NCBI GenBank assembly: GCA_002436505.1 | Contig: DJML01000137.1 | Coordinates: 1-5,652 of the forward strand | Length of the DNA: 5,652 bases | Origin: Bacteroidetes bacterium UBA6491 | GTDB lineage: Bacteria > Bacteroidota > Bacteroidia > NS11-12g > UBA9320 | Reading direction: 5' to 3' | Part shown: piece after piece, positions 1 through 5,652 of the stretch | Numbering within the stretch: the stretch's first letter is position 1 | Layout of the letters: the number at the start of each line of letters is the position of its first letter | The notes under the pieces: generated by a model | Seen by the model: only the letters and a program-made list of their open reading frames with translations | Told to the model about the DNA's origin: nothing | The model's database searches: none | Translations under genes and position numbers: made by a program

Positions 1-2
1 TG

Positions 3-881
3 CGACGAAGGTTTCGGGTAGCCGCGCATCAGACTGTAAAAATATATCCTTCGATAATCAGGATGAAGGAATATGAACTGATGGCCTTTGCAAAGATCTC
101 CAGCTACAGTGGATTAAAGAAACTGAGAAGGATAGGGCACAGCTATGAATTTGAACAGATCCGTACGTATGTTGAAGGCGATGATTACAGAAGCATCAAC
201 TGGAAGGCAACAGGCAGAGCAGGTGCTTTCATGGTCAACCAGTTTGAAGATGAAAGGGCGCAACCTGTTTACTGTGTCATAGACACCAGCCGTAACATGA
301 AAATGCCTTTTAATGGCTTAAGTTTACTTGATCATGCTGTTAATAGTGCTTTGGTTATCAGCAACATAGCACTTAAAAAAGGGGACAGGTCAGGATTGTT
401 GACCTACTCTGATAAAGAGGGGTCATTCTTAAAGGCAGCGAATGGCATTACCCAGTTGCGTAAGATAATCACGAATCTTTACAACACGGAACAGTCCAGG
501 TATGAGTCGGATTACGACCGGTTGTACTATCAAATCTCTAAAAGGATCGTAACCCGTAGCCTTCTTTTCCTGTATTTGAATTTTGAATCCGTCTATTCCC
601 TGCAACGGGTGCTCCCGATACTTAAGAAAATTAACCGAAAACATCTGCTGATAGTGGTATTCTTTGAAAATTCGGAGATCGTTGAATTTGCCCGTATAAA
701 ACCGGTTAACCTAAAAGAGATGTATGATCAGGTAATAGCAGAAAAATTCATCTATGAAAAGCAGCTGATCGCAAGAGAATTGCACTCCGCCAAAATACAG
801 TGCATTCTCACACGTCCGGAAGATCTTTCACTCAACACAGTGAACAAATATCTTGAACTGAAGGCGAGAGGATTTATTTAA
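3..881 (+). CDS. DUF58 domain protein (vWA-like), 5'-partial
   Basis: This is the C-terminal part of a DUF58 protein. The frame is open from base 3, and the 20 codons before the first ATG (position 63) read like family sequence (ending VKIYPSIIR), so the true start lies left of the window and 63 is only an internal methionine. Counting from that ATG, the DUF58 signature is at residues 24-52: RIGHSYEF, then YVEGDDYRSINWKATGR. A vWA-like strand with a degenerate MIDAS, DTSRN (residues 74-78), follows; the canonical motif is DxSxS. Family members usually carry two N-terminal membrane helices and about 400-440 residues, so roughly the first third is missing here. DUF58 genes commonly sit beside MoxR-type AAA ATPase genes, which would be outside the window. 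The biochemical role is not established; a role in envelope or complex assembly is inference. It ends convergently 35 bp from the glycosyltransferase gene, with no hairpin terminator visible between them. Confidence 0.9.
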   Translation, partial: RRRFRVAAHQTVKIYPSIIRMKEYELMAFAKISSYSGLKKLRRIGHSYEFEQIRTYVEGDDYRSINWKATGRAGAFMVNQFEDERAQPVYCVIDTSRNMKMPFNGLSLLDHAVNSALVISNIALKKGDRSGLLTYSDKEGSFLKAANGITQLRKIITNLYNTEQSRYESDYDRLYYQISKRIVTRSLLFLYLNFESVYSLQRVLPILKKINRKHLLIVVFFENSEIVEFARIKPVNLKEMYDQVIAEKFIYEKQLIARELHSAKIQCILTRPEDLSLNTVNKYLELKARGFI

Positions 882-916
882 ATAAACAAAGCGAAAAACA
901 AGAAGTTGATGCCAGT

Positions 917-2113
917 TCAAAGCTCTGAGATATGCGCTATTAAGCGTTTAACTACGGCTATATTGGAGTACCTTGACTCAATGAGTTTACGTGCTTCAGT
1001 AGAAATGTCAGCATACAGGTCCGGAGCGGAAATCAATGCAAGGACATGATCTTTAAAGGATGTCGCATCGTCAGCGATCAGTATGTTCTTTTTGTCTTTA
1101 TAGTCAATTCCCTGTGCACCGATCGAGGTACATACCACGGGTTTGCCTGCTGACATGGCCTCCAGTATCTTAACCCTTATTCCGCTTCCTGATCTCAGTG
1201 GAACGATACAAATGCCTTTGTCCCTGATGAACTCTTGTGCATTATCAACCTCACCTACAAAATAAACCCCTGTTGATTTCCTGTTTCTCATTTCATCAGG
1301 CATTCCTTTGCCAGCAATGTAGAGTTCGGTGTTGCTGTTGTCTGCATGTATTCCCGGCCAAATGTCGTCAATGAACCAGTTAACTGCGTCAATATTGGGC
1401 CGCCATTCCAATGAACCAATGTGATAAAGCTTTAAAGGATCTCCTTTCATACGCCCATTCGACCACAGATCAATGTCAATTCCCGCAGGAGCGACATGTA
1501 TTGGCACCTTGCAGCCCATTTCCAAAAAACGCTCGGCATCATCATTCGTGATAGGTACAATAGCGTCAAACATGTTCAAATGCTTCTTCTCGAACCTGTA
1601 CAGCCTTTTAGCGAGAAGCTTCAGATACCATTTCTTGATCCCACCTGGGGTGTTTTCAGCCAGTCGTTGCCATATCTGGTACTCAACATTGTGCTGCCTC
1701 AGCACAACCTTAGCAGCGGACCTATACTTTAGTACTGTTTCTGTATACGGGGCGGAATACGTTCCTTCAAGTTGTATCAGGTCATAGGAGTGGTTCGTAA
1801 GATACTGGCTTATCAGCTTGTCAAAGGTGCGGCTCCGAAAACGTTCGACATTATATGATCTGTTTGAAAAGAGATTAAGGAAAGCACTGAGAAGATTGAT
1901 GCCTGTATTAATGGGTACCACTTCAAAATGGCAGTATCTTTTTAATGCTGCATTTGCTTCAAGAGTGTTAATGCCGTGTTTTTCCGCCATTAAAGCAAGA
2001 AGGGTGACATCATGACCAAGTTCAGTGTAACCGCGGAGATTATTGTAAATGGCGATCGTGCCTCCTTCGTTGAGTGGCCAGGGAACACGATGACTGATCA
2101 TTAGGATTTTCAT
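917..2113 (-). CDS. GT4-type glycosyltransferase
   Basis: A cytoplasmic GT-B fold glycosyltransferase (398 aa, full length for family GT4) that probably transfers a sugar from a nucleotide-sugar donor to a surface glycan or lipid acceptor; the actual substrates cannot be read from sequence. The N-terminal Rossmann domain opens with MKILMISHRVPWPLNEGG, whose glycines at 17-18 form the usual loop. RQHNVEY (139-145) is a family-typical motif. The C-terminal domain begins near YHIGSLEWRPN (230-240). The donor-binding region is at residues 305-327: PLRSGSGIRVKILEAMSAGKPVV, with Glu318 as the conserved glutamate; the first acid of the classical EX7E pair is not conserved. No signal peptide or membrane segment is seen. 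Its ATG overlaps the stop of the upstream permease gene by 4 bp (ATGA) with no Shine-Dalgarno, which suggests translational coupling. The N-terminus resembles exosortase-associated sugar transferases, but nothing nearby supports that system. Confidence 0.9.
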   Translation of the reverse strand: MKILMISHRVPWPLNEGGTIAIYNNLRGYTELGHDVTLLALMAEKHGINTLEANAALKRYCHFEVVPINTGINLLSAFLNLFSNRSYNVERFRSRTFDKLISQYLTNHSYDLIQLEGTYSAPYTETVLKYRSAAKVVLRQHNVEYQIWQRLAENTPGGIKKWYLKLLAKRLYRFEKKHLNMFDAIVPITNDDAERFLEMGCKVPIHVAPAGIDIDLWSNGRMKGDPLKLYHIGSLEWRPNIDAVNWFIDDIWPGIHADNSNTELYIAGKGMPDEMRNRKSTGVYFVGEVDNAQEFIRDKGICIVPLRSGSGIRVKILEAMSAGKPVVCTSIGAQGIDYKDKKNILIADDATSFKDHVLALISAPDLYADISTEARKLIESRYSNIAVVKRLIAHISEL

Positions 2114-3696
2114 TTGACCTCTTGCTCTTCGCGCATTTTGAAATTAAATATCCCGGTAAGCTTGAATAGTCTTTTATAGAAATCGGCATCAAACAGTCTG
2201 GAGTCGGTACTGGCCTTAATGGTAAGGAACATTGCAAGCGGAGCAAGAATGAATGAGCTCATCCAAACGCCCTGCCATACTTCGATGACCCCGCTTTTAG
2301 CAAGTTTTTCGCCAACCAGGCTCAGCGTGAAATAGAAGATAAAGATCAGGATAGATACCACCAGTGGCAAACCAAAACCACCTCTTCGGATAATGGCTCC
2401 CAGAGGGGCGCCTATAAAGAACAGTAGCAGGCACGAAACCGACAATGTGAACTTTTTATGCCATTCAATGTCGTATTTGTTGCGATTGGTAGATTCTCGT
2501 TCAACCTGTTCTATCTTTCTTCTGTTTTCATCGGATATGTTGCGCATAGTGCCGCGTGCTGTCTCTATGACCCTTAGACGCATGTCTTTGGGATCAGATG
2601 GGTTTTTAACGACGGCAGCCTCTACAGTGCCATCAGTGCTTTCCTCTGTTTTTTCATATTCTTCCCACACCACCTTTTCACCTTCTTTATTTATCGCCGT
2701 CTTTTGTTTTAAAAAGGGAGATTCATAGCCTGTAATGGTCTCATGGAACGGTTTGTCGATAGGTTTATCAGGGATATTGAACATTCCGGCCAACGAATCG
2801 TCCGGCAGGTTGTAATAGCTCATGTTGTAACGCATGGCATCCTCCTTGACCAAAGCTATGACCTTGATCAGGGAATCCTTCTTTATTTTAAGCTGCCGTA
2901 CATTTAACATCCGGTGATCATGACTGAATAATTCGGGTTCGGTTCTCTTAAGTTCCAGCTCAGATAAGTTGATAGCCATGCTGTATTTGTCGAAAGACAT
3001 GAGATTGTGGGGCATTTTTACCAGATAATCCCTGTTCTCCGTCATTTCCTGGTACCTTTTTCCGTCAATAAGTTCCAGTATAAGGAACCGATCGTCAGGA
3101 GTGACGTACATTTTTCCCTTTTTAGCAAGAATAATATTCGTGCTGGATCTTTTATCTGCTTTTGCATAGATCAGGACATCATCCAAAGTCTGGTTGTCCT
3201 TATGTTTGTGGCCAACCCGTATCGCGTACCCTTCAAGATCTTTAAAGAAAATACCATCCTGAATGTTCAGGGCCGGTTTTTTATGAGAAAGGTCGAACAA
3301 CAGTGCTCCCCAACGCAGGTTTACCTTCGGAATAAGGTTGTTTGCCGTGAAAAATGCACCCGTACTGATCACCACCATCACCATAAGCATAGGGAAAAGG
3401 GAGCGCATCAGGGATACTCCGGCAGATTTCATCGCAACAAGTTCATAACGCTCACCCAGGTTTCCGGTCGTCATGATCGAAGAAAGCAGAACTGCAAGTG
3501 GGAGTGCCATCGGGATAAGGTATACCATGGAATACATAATGAATTCCATGATCACGTACCATTCAAGACCTTTCCCAACCAGTTCGTTGATGTACCTCCA
3601 CAGGTACCACATTAAAAAGAGGAAAAGAGAGACAAAGAACGTTCCAATGAACGGCCCTATGAACGATTTTATAAGGAGTTTATGAAGCTTCTTCAC
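2110..3696 (-). CDS. lptF/lptG: LptF/LptG-family LPS export permease (YjgP/YjgQ)
   Basis: An inner-membrane permease subunit of the Lpt machine, which with the LptB ATPase extracts LPS and passes it to the periplasmic bridge. Six membrane segments can be read, near residues 12-34, 52-76, 100-120, 416-434, 441-461 and 474-494, in the family's 3 + 3 arrangement around a periplasmic domain. Family hallmarks are NLGERYELVAMKSAGVS (79-95) before TM3 and GAPLGAIIRRGGFGLP (429-444) between TM4 and TM5. At 528 residues it is about 160 longer than the E. coli proteins (about 360). The excess is a charged, polar periplasmic stretch at roughly 255-405. The start is GTG: the in-frame stop TAG lies only 24 bp upstream and no ATG precedes residue 29, while MKKLHKLLIKSFIGPF matches a normal family N-terminus. 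I cannot tell LptF from LptG. The gene leads a two-gene unit with the glycosyltransferase and has its own promoter. Confidence 0.93.
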   Translation of the reverse strand: MKKLHKLLIKSFIGPFIGTFFVSLFLFLMWYLWRYINELVGKGLEWYVIMEFIMYSMVYLIPMALPLAVLLSSIMTTGNLGERYELVAMKSAGVSLMRSLFPMLMVMVVISTGAFFTANNLIPKVNLRWGALLFDLSHKKPALNIQDGIFFKDLEGYAIRVGHKHKDNQTLDDVLIYAKADKRSSTNIILAKKGKMYVTPDDRFLILELIDGKRYQEMTENRDYLVKMPHNLMSFDKYSMAINLSELELKRTEPELFSHDHRMLNVRQLKIKKDSLIKVIALVKEDAMRYNMSYYNLPDDSLAGMFNIPDKPIDKPFHETITGYESPFLKQKTAINKEGEKVVWEEYEKTEESTDGTVEAAVVKNPSDPKDMRLRVIETARGTMRNISDENRRKIEQVERESTNRNKYDIEWHKKFTLSVSCLLLFFIGAPLGAIIRRGGFGLPLVVSILIFIFYFTLSLVGEKLAKSGVIEVWQGVWMSSFILAPLAMFLTIKASTDSRLFDADFYKRLFKLTGIFNFKMREEQEVK

Positions 3697-3712
3697 TTTG
3701 TACGTGCAGTTG

Positions 3713-3745
3713 CAAACCTACATCATTGTGCTGACTATTTACAAA
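3713..3745 (-). promoter_or_regulatory. Bacteroidota-type promoter for the Lpt permease gene
   Basis: Read on the minus strand this is TTTG, 21 bases, then TAGGTTTG, a perfect match to the Bacteroidota -33 (TTG/TTTG) and -7 (TAnnTTTG) consensus within the accepted spacing. The -7 box ends 16 bp before the GTG start, so the mRNA leader would be only about 10 nt, with no room for a full Shine-Dalgarno site. The box includes the in-frame TAG that closes the reading frame upstream of the GTG. It would drive the permease and glycosyltransferase genes together. It is predicted from sequence only. Confidence 0.6.
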
Positions 3746-3765
3746 TGAGTATGATGTAATTTACG

Positions 3766-3788
3766 AATAATACGACCGGTTTATTATT
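3766..3788. repeat. AT-only inverted repeat in the spacer upstream of the permease gene
   Basis: AATAATA (3766-3772) and TATTATT (3782-3788) form a perfect 7-bp inverted repeat around a 9-base loop. The stem has no G or C pairs and no T-tract follows, so it is a poor intrinsic terminator. It lies in the 200-bp spacer between the 385-residue gene and the permease gene, about 20 bp upstream of the permease's -33 element. It could be a weak 3' hairpin for the upstream gene, a protein-binding site, or chance in AT-rich DNA. The rest of the 3697-3896 spacer shows no gene and no strong terminator. Confidence 0.25.
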
Positions 3789-3896
3789 AATCTCAAAGCA
3801 AGTGTTAAAGGGGGAAGCGAAGAATGGTAATCGCTGAATATGAATAGAGAAGGGGAATTTGATCGGTATTGGCCTAAGGTGCGCCTTTTGCAGCGA

Positions 3897-5054
3897 TCAT
3901 GAAACCATGGAGTCACGGTCATTTCTTTCTTCGATGTTCATTACAGACCTGAATTCGGTTCTGATGATGCGCCATCTTTCAGGATACTTGTTGAATAGTT
4001 CTACGATTCTGTCGGCGTGGTTCTTTAATGAGTCGGAAATGGCTGCATTGCTGATCGGAGGATCACAATGGCTGCCTATGATCTTACCAATTACCCTTTG
4101 GCTGGAAAGCTTCGCTCGCCTTGCGGCTTCTTCGTAGCGGTCAAGAATGGCCTGTGTTTTTGAAAGCCGCCCGACAACCACTGGAGCATTTTTTCTGAAA
4201 CGCTCTTCACTGCGTTCTGCAATGCCGGCCTTTTGCAGAATGAGGTCATGTTTATCGAGTAAAAGTTCATCAGGCATTTCAAATGCGAGATTAATTGAAA
4301 CCTGCACAGATCTTTCTATCGACTGTTCCACGTCATTCAGGTCACCTTCAAACTTCTTCAGGCTCTCAAGTGCAGCCTGTGTGAACATGATCCGCATATG
4401 TTCGCGTTCTCCTATTTTAGAGGCGATGTACTGGGCATGAGACTCTACACTCCGTATCCACATGTTCTCTTTTTGCGCCAGTTCCGTCTGGAGAAGCTTC
4501 ATGTTGTTGGATTGCGAATCTCTTTGAGAAAGAAGGACACTGTAAAGATCGCGGTCCGCTCTCACATTCTTTATCATGGTAGTGCATGAATTCCAGGCCA
4601 TCTGGCCAAGCATTCTTTTCTCACGAGCAGACAATGGCTTTGGGTTTCGTGTCATTCCGAGCATCGCGTCTGTGCCGGAAGTGAAAACCAGCAGGACCAA
4701 TGCTTCTGCATTAACAAGCAGGGAAGGGTCTTGAAAACGAAGCGCAAGGATGGTTCGATTGTTCTCATCCTCGAGCATGACCTGACGTTTGCCTACCTGT
4801 TTTCCTGTTATCGGAAGCTCATAATCAGCATACCATTCAAAATTGTGCCCTTTAAGAACGAATTGATCGAATTCAGGGGAGGGTTCAAAGATAGCAGGTT
4901 GGTCGGCACTGGCCGAGGAATACCCACTGCCATAGAGAATGTAGTTTTCCTTCATTGCTGCAAGTACTGAAACACGCTTTGTTCCAACGATCGTATCCAG
5001 GGCATACGACATAATAAGATCTTGTGTTGGCTGTAAGAAACTTAAGCGCTGCAT
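3897..5054 (-). CDS. Conserved-looking protein of unknown function, 385 aa
   Basis: I do not recognise this family. The protein appears cytoplasmic: no signal peptide and no convincing membrane helix. Residues 1-130 look like a mixed alpha/beta domain with alternating hydrophobic strands (RVSVLAAM at 27-34, RTILALRF at 100-107, ALVLLVF at 118-124), loosely like a GAF/PAS-type sensory fold, which is a guess. From about 140 onward it is mostly charged helix, with likely coiled coil at 165-250 and 280-325. The C-terminus (about 318-374) has a compact block, VIGKIIGSHCDPPIS, followed by a helix and YPERWRIIRTEFRSVMNI; this could be a small helical or DNA-binding module, but no standard HTH signature is present. 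The ATG at 5054 is preferred because a perfect -7 element lies 19 bp upstream; Met15 is an alternative. It is divergent from the ORF at 5237 across a repeat-rich region, so self-regulation is conceivable. Codon use looks like that of its neighbours, with no sign of recent transfer. Confidence 0.8.
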   Translation of the reverse strand: MQRLSFLQPTQDLIMSYALDTIVGTKRVSVLAAMKENYILYGSGYSSASADQPAIFEPSPEFDQFVLKGHNFEWYADYELPITGKQVGKRQVMLEDENNRTILALRFQDPSLLVNAEALVLLVFTSGTDAMLGMTRNPKPLSAREKRMLGQMAWNSCTTMIKNVRADRDLYSVLLSQRDSQSNNMKLLQTELAQKENMWIRSVESHAQYIASKIGEREHMRIMFTQAALESLKKFEGDLNDVEQSIERSVQVSINLAFEMPDELLLDKHDLILQKAGIAERSEERFRKNAPVVVGRLSKTQAILDRYEEAARRAKLSSQRVIGKIIGSHCDPPISNAAISDSLKNHADRIVELFNKYPERWRIIRTEFRSVMNIEERNDRDSMVS

Positions 5055-5073
5055 AAGTCAGTATCTTCTTTAA

Positions 5074-5081
5074 CAAAGTTA
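5074..5081 (-). promoter_or_regulatory. -7 element for the 385-aa gene
   Basis: On the minus strand this reads TAACTTTG, a perfect Bacteroidota TAnnTTTG box, ending 19 bp before the ATG and implying a leader of about 13 nt. No TTG or TTTG lies 17-23 bp further upstream; that interval is filled by TTAAG/CTTAA motifs instead. The absent -33 box suggests a weak or activator-dependent promoter, and the first repeat copy (5079-5083) overlaps the box itself. Confidence 0.45.
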
Positions 5082-5174
5082 AGTAAAATTAAGATAAATT
5101 AAGTCACTTAAGTCAATAATTAAGACCTTAATTAACCGCAATTCAGAAACCTTAATCAAACAATTAAGCCTTAA
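5079..5174. repeat. Clustered TTAAG/CTTAA motif array in the divergent intergenic region
   Basis: TTAAG occurs on the plus strand at 5079, 5089, 5099, 5108, 5120 and 5164. Its complement CTTAA occurs at 5107 (sharing the palindrome CTTAAG with the 5108 copy), 5127, 5151 and 5170. The first five plus-strand copies start 10, 10, 9 and 12 bp apart, close to one DNA turn, so they would face one side of the helix. Longer sub-repeats are AAATTAAG at 5086 and 5096, and TTAAGTCA at 5099 and 5108. A further copy is at 5229, just before the next start codon. The array spans the control region of the minus-strand gene and overlaps its -7 box. An operator for a multi-site binding protein is the simplest reading; AT-rich low complexity is the alternative. 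Confidence 0.6.
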
Positions 5175-5181
5175 AGTGCTG

Positions 5182-5211
5182 TTTATCAATACGATATTTC
5201 GTATAATATTG
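5182..5211 (+). promoter_or_regulatory. Possible promoter for the plus-strand ORF at 5237
   Basis: TAATATTG (5204-5211) matches the Bacteroidota TAnnTTTG box at all but one position and overlaps TATAAT (5202-5207). A T-rich stretch, TTTA (5182-5185), lies 18 bp upstream, but a true TTTG -33 box is missing. The distance to the ATG at 5237 is 25 bp. The inverted repeat at 5189-5204 sits between the two elements, where a bound repressor would block polymerase. Confidence 0.35.
5189..5204. promoter_or_regulatory. Inverted repeat, possible operator
   Basis: ATACGA (5189-5194) and TCGTAT (5199-5204) are perfect inverted 6-bp arms around the 4-base spacer TATT. The size and symmetry suit a dimeric helix-turn-helix repressor. 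It overlaps the putative promoter of the ORF at 5237 and differs in sequence from the TTAAG array next to it. No regulator is encoded nearby unless one of the two unknown genes is one. Confidence 0.4.
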
Positions 5212-5236
5212 TTGTAGTGATTCAATAATTAAGTTA

Positions 5237-5652
5237 ATGATGAGAGCAGTAGAATTAAATTTTAAGGAGATCGCATCCCTGATCTTTCAAGGAGTTCAGC
5301 TGATGGGTGAAACAGCACAGTACTGGTTTACAGAGATGCACACCTCTGCCCAGGGGTTTTTCGTTGATGCGTTTACATTGAACGTAGCCGGCGGCATCGT
5401 AGATTTTAAATGGGAGGAAGGAGAGGAGGAGAACTTTACCCGGCAAAGAGAAGCAAAGCCAGTTCGGCAAAACAATGAAATGAATGATGAATTGGTGGTG
5501 AAAGAATCAAATTCAGTGAATAACAATTCAGAACCAATTCAGCGCACAGAGGCAAAGCGATTTAGTTTCCGACGAATATTAATCCGGGGCATGAAAAAGA
5601 TACTTCGTTTGATATTCATTGATATCCCTGAGGTGTTCAATCGTTCTGCAAG
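5237..5652 (+). CDS. Unknown protein, 3'-partial (runs off window)
   Basis: The frame opens at two adjacent ATGs (5237, 5240), after an in-frame TAA at 5204, and stays open to the window edge: 138 full codons plus two bases. I do not recognise the product. Residues 1-57 are ordinary mixed sequence (MMRAVELNFKEIASLIFQGV, later FFVDAFTLNVAGGIVDFKW). An acidic patch EEGEEE (60-65) follows, then a polar, Asn/Glu-rich linker at about 66-105, then a strongly basic segment at 107-124 (KRFSFRRILIRGMKKILR) leading into IFIDIPEV. No signal peptide or clear membrane helix is visible. The start is uncertain: 5237 lies 25 bp after a promoter-like sequence, but Met23 (5303) is the only one preceded by a good Shine-Dalgarno sequence. 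It is divergent from the 385-aa gene, which may hint at shared control. Support for coding is the long open frame, protein-like composition and promoter context only. Confidence 0.6.
   Translation, partial: MMRAVELNFKEIASLIFQGVQLMGETAQYWFTEMHTSAQGFFVDAFTLNVAGGIVDFKWEEGEEENFTRQREAKPVRQNNEMNDELVVKESNSVNNNSEPIQRTEAKRFSFRRILIRGMKKILRLIFIDIPEVFNRSA
5289..5294 (+). promoter_or_regulatory. Shine-Dalgarno-like site before an internal ATG of the plus-strand ORF
   Basis: AAGGAG lies 8 bases before the in-frame ATG at 5303 (Met23 of the ORF that opens at 5237). This is textbook spacing, and unusual in a window where other starts lack such a site. It makes 5303 a real alternative start that would remove the first 22 residues. 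Bacteroidota rely little on Shine-Dalgarno pairing, so a chance match within coding sequence is also possible. Confidence 0.3.

Noticed and set aside
882..916. Bidirectional terminator in the convergent gap
   Set aside because: No inverted repeat of useful length is visible in the 35 bp.
1473..1787. Plus-strand ORF of 104 codons opposite the glycosyltransferase gene
   Set aside because: It is Ser/Cys-rich, shadow-like and fully inside the glycosyltransferase gene, with no promoter or independent support.
3007..3615. Plus-strand ORF of 202 codons antisense to the Lpt permease gene
   Set aside because: It lies wholly inside a confidently assigned gene on the other strand, has low-complexity His/Lys runs and no family resemblance: a shadow frame.
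3876..3887. AAGG-TGCG-CCTT followed by a few T residues, as a possible terminator
   Set aside because: The stem is only 4 bp and the T-run is on the plus strand, whereas the gene ending here is on the minus strand.
3859..4137. Plus-strand ORF overlapping the 3' end of the 385-aa gene
   Set aside because: It starts in the spacer but runs mostly antisense to the better-supported gene, and its composition is not convincing.
5079..5174. The TTAAG cluster as a CRISPR array or a replication origin
   Set aside because: Units are 5-8 bp without spacers of CRISPR size, and no TTATCCACA-type DnaA box is seen.
5296..5526. Minus-strand ORF of 76 codons (and one of 71 codons at 5255-5470)
   Set aside because: Both are antisense to the longer open plus-strand frame, are Ser/Cys/Phe-rich, and lack a promoter.

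Overview
This window looks like a chromosomal segment from a member of the Bacteroidota, probably near the Chitinophagaceae/Sphingobacteriia. That placement is an inference from the style of the proteins and from two perfect TAnnTTTG -7 promoter elements, the Bacteroidota form. No rRNA, tRNA, CRISPR array, insertion sequence or phage gene is visible. Most genes also lack a clear Shine-Dalgarno sequence, as is usual in this phylum.

Layout from left to right. (1) Positions 3-881, plus strand: the C-terminal part of a DUF58 (von Willebrand A-like) protein whose 5' end lies outside the window. (2) A 35-bp convergent gap with no evident hairpin. (3) On the minus strand, a two-gene unit read right to left: a long LptF/LptG-family permease (2110-3696, GTG start) followed by a GT4-type glycosyltransferase (917-2113), overlapping by 4 bp (ATGA). 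A good Bacteroidota promoter (TTTG-N21-TAGGTTTG) sits directly upstream of the permease. (4) A 200-bp spacer. (5) A 385-residue minus-strand protein of unknown function (3897-5054), apparently cytoplasmic and with a largely helical C-terminal half. (6) A 182-bp AT-rich divergent intergenic region (5055-5236) holding a dense array of TTAAG/CTTAA motifs, partly spaced about 10 bp apart, and a separate 6-bp inverted repeat over a promoter-like sequence. (7) A plus-strand ORF from 5237 that runs off the right edge (138 complete codons) and matches nothing I recognise.

The permease and the glycosyltransferase both fit cell-envelope assembly: LPS transport through the Lpt machine, and transfer of a sugar to a surface glycan or lipid. 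Their stop/start overlap suggests co-expression. The other half of the window is a divergent pair of unknown genes sharing a control region with a conspicuous repeated motif. That pair and its array are the least explained part of the window. Nothing here amounts to a demonstrable new defence, toxin-antitoxin or mobile system.
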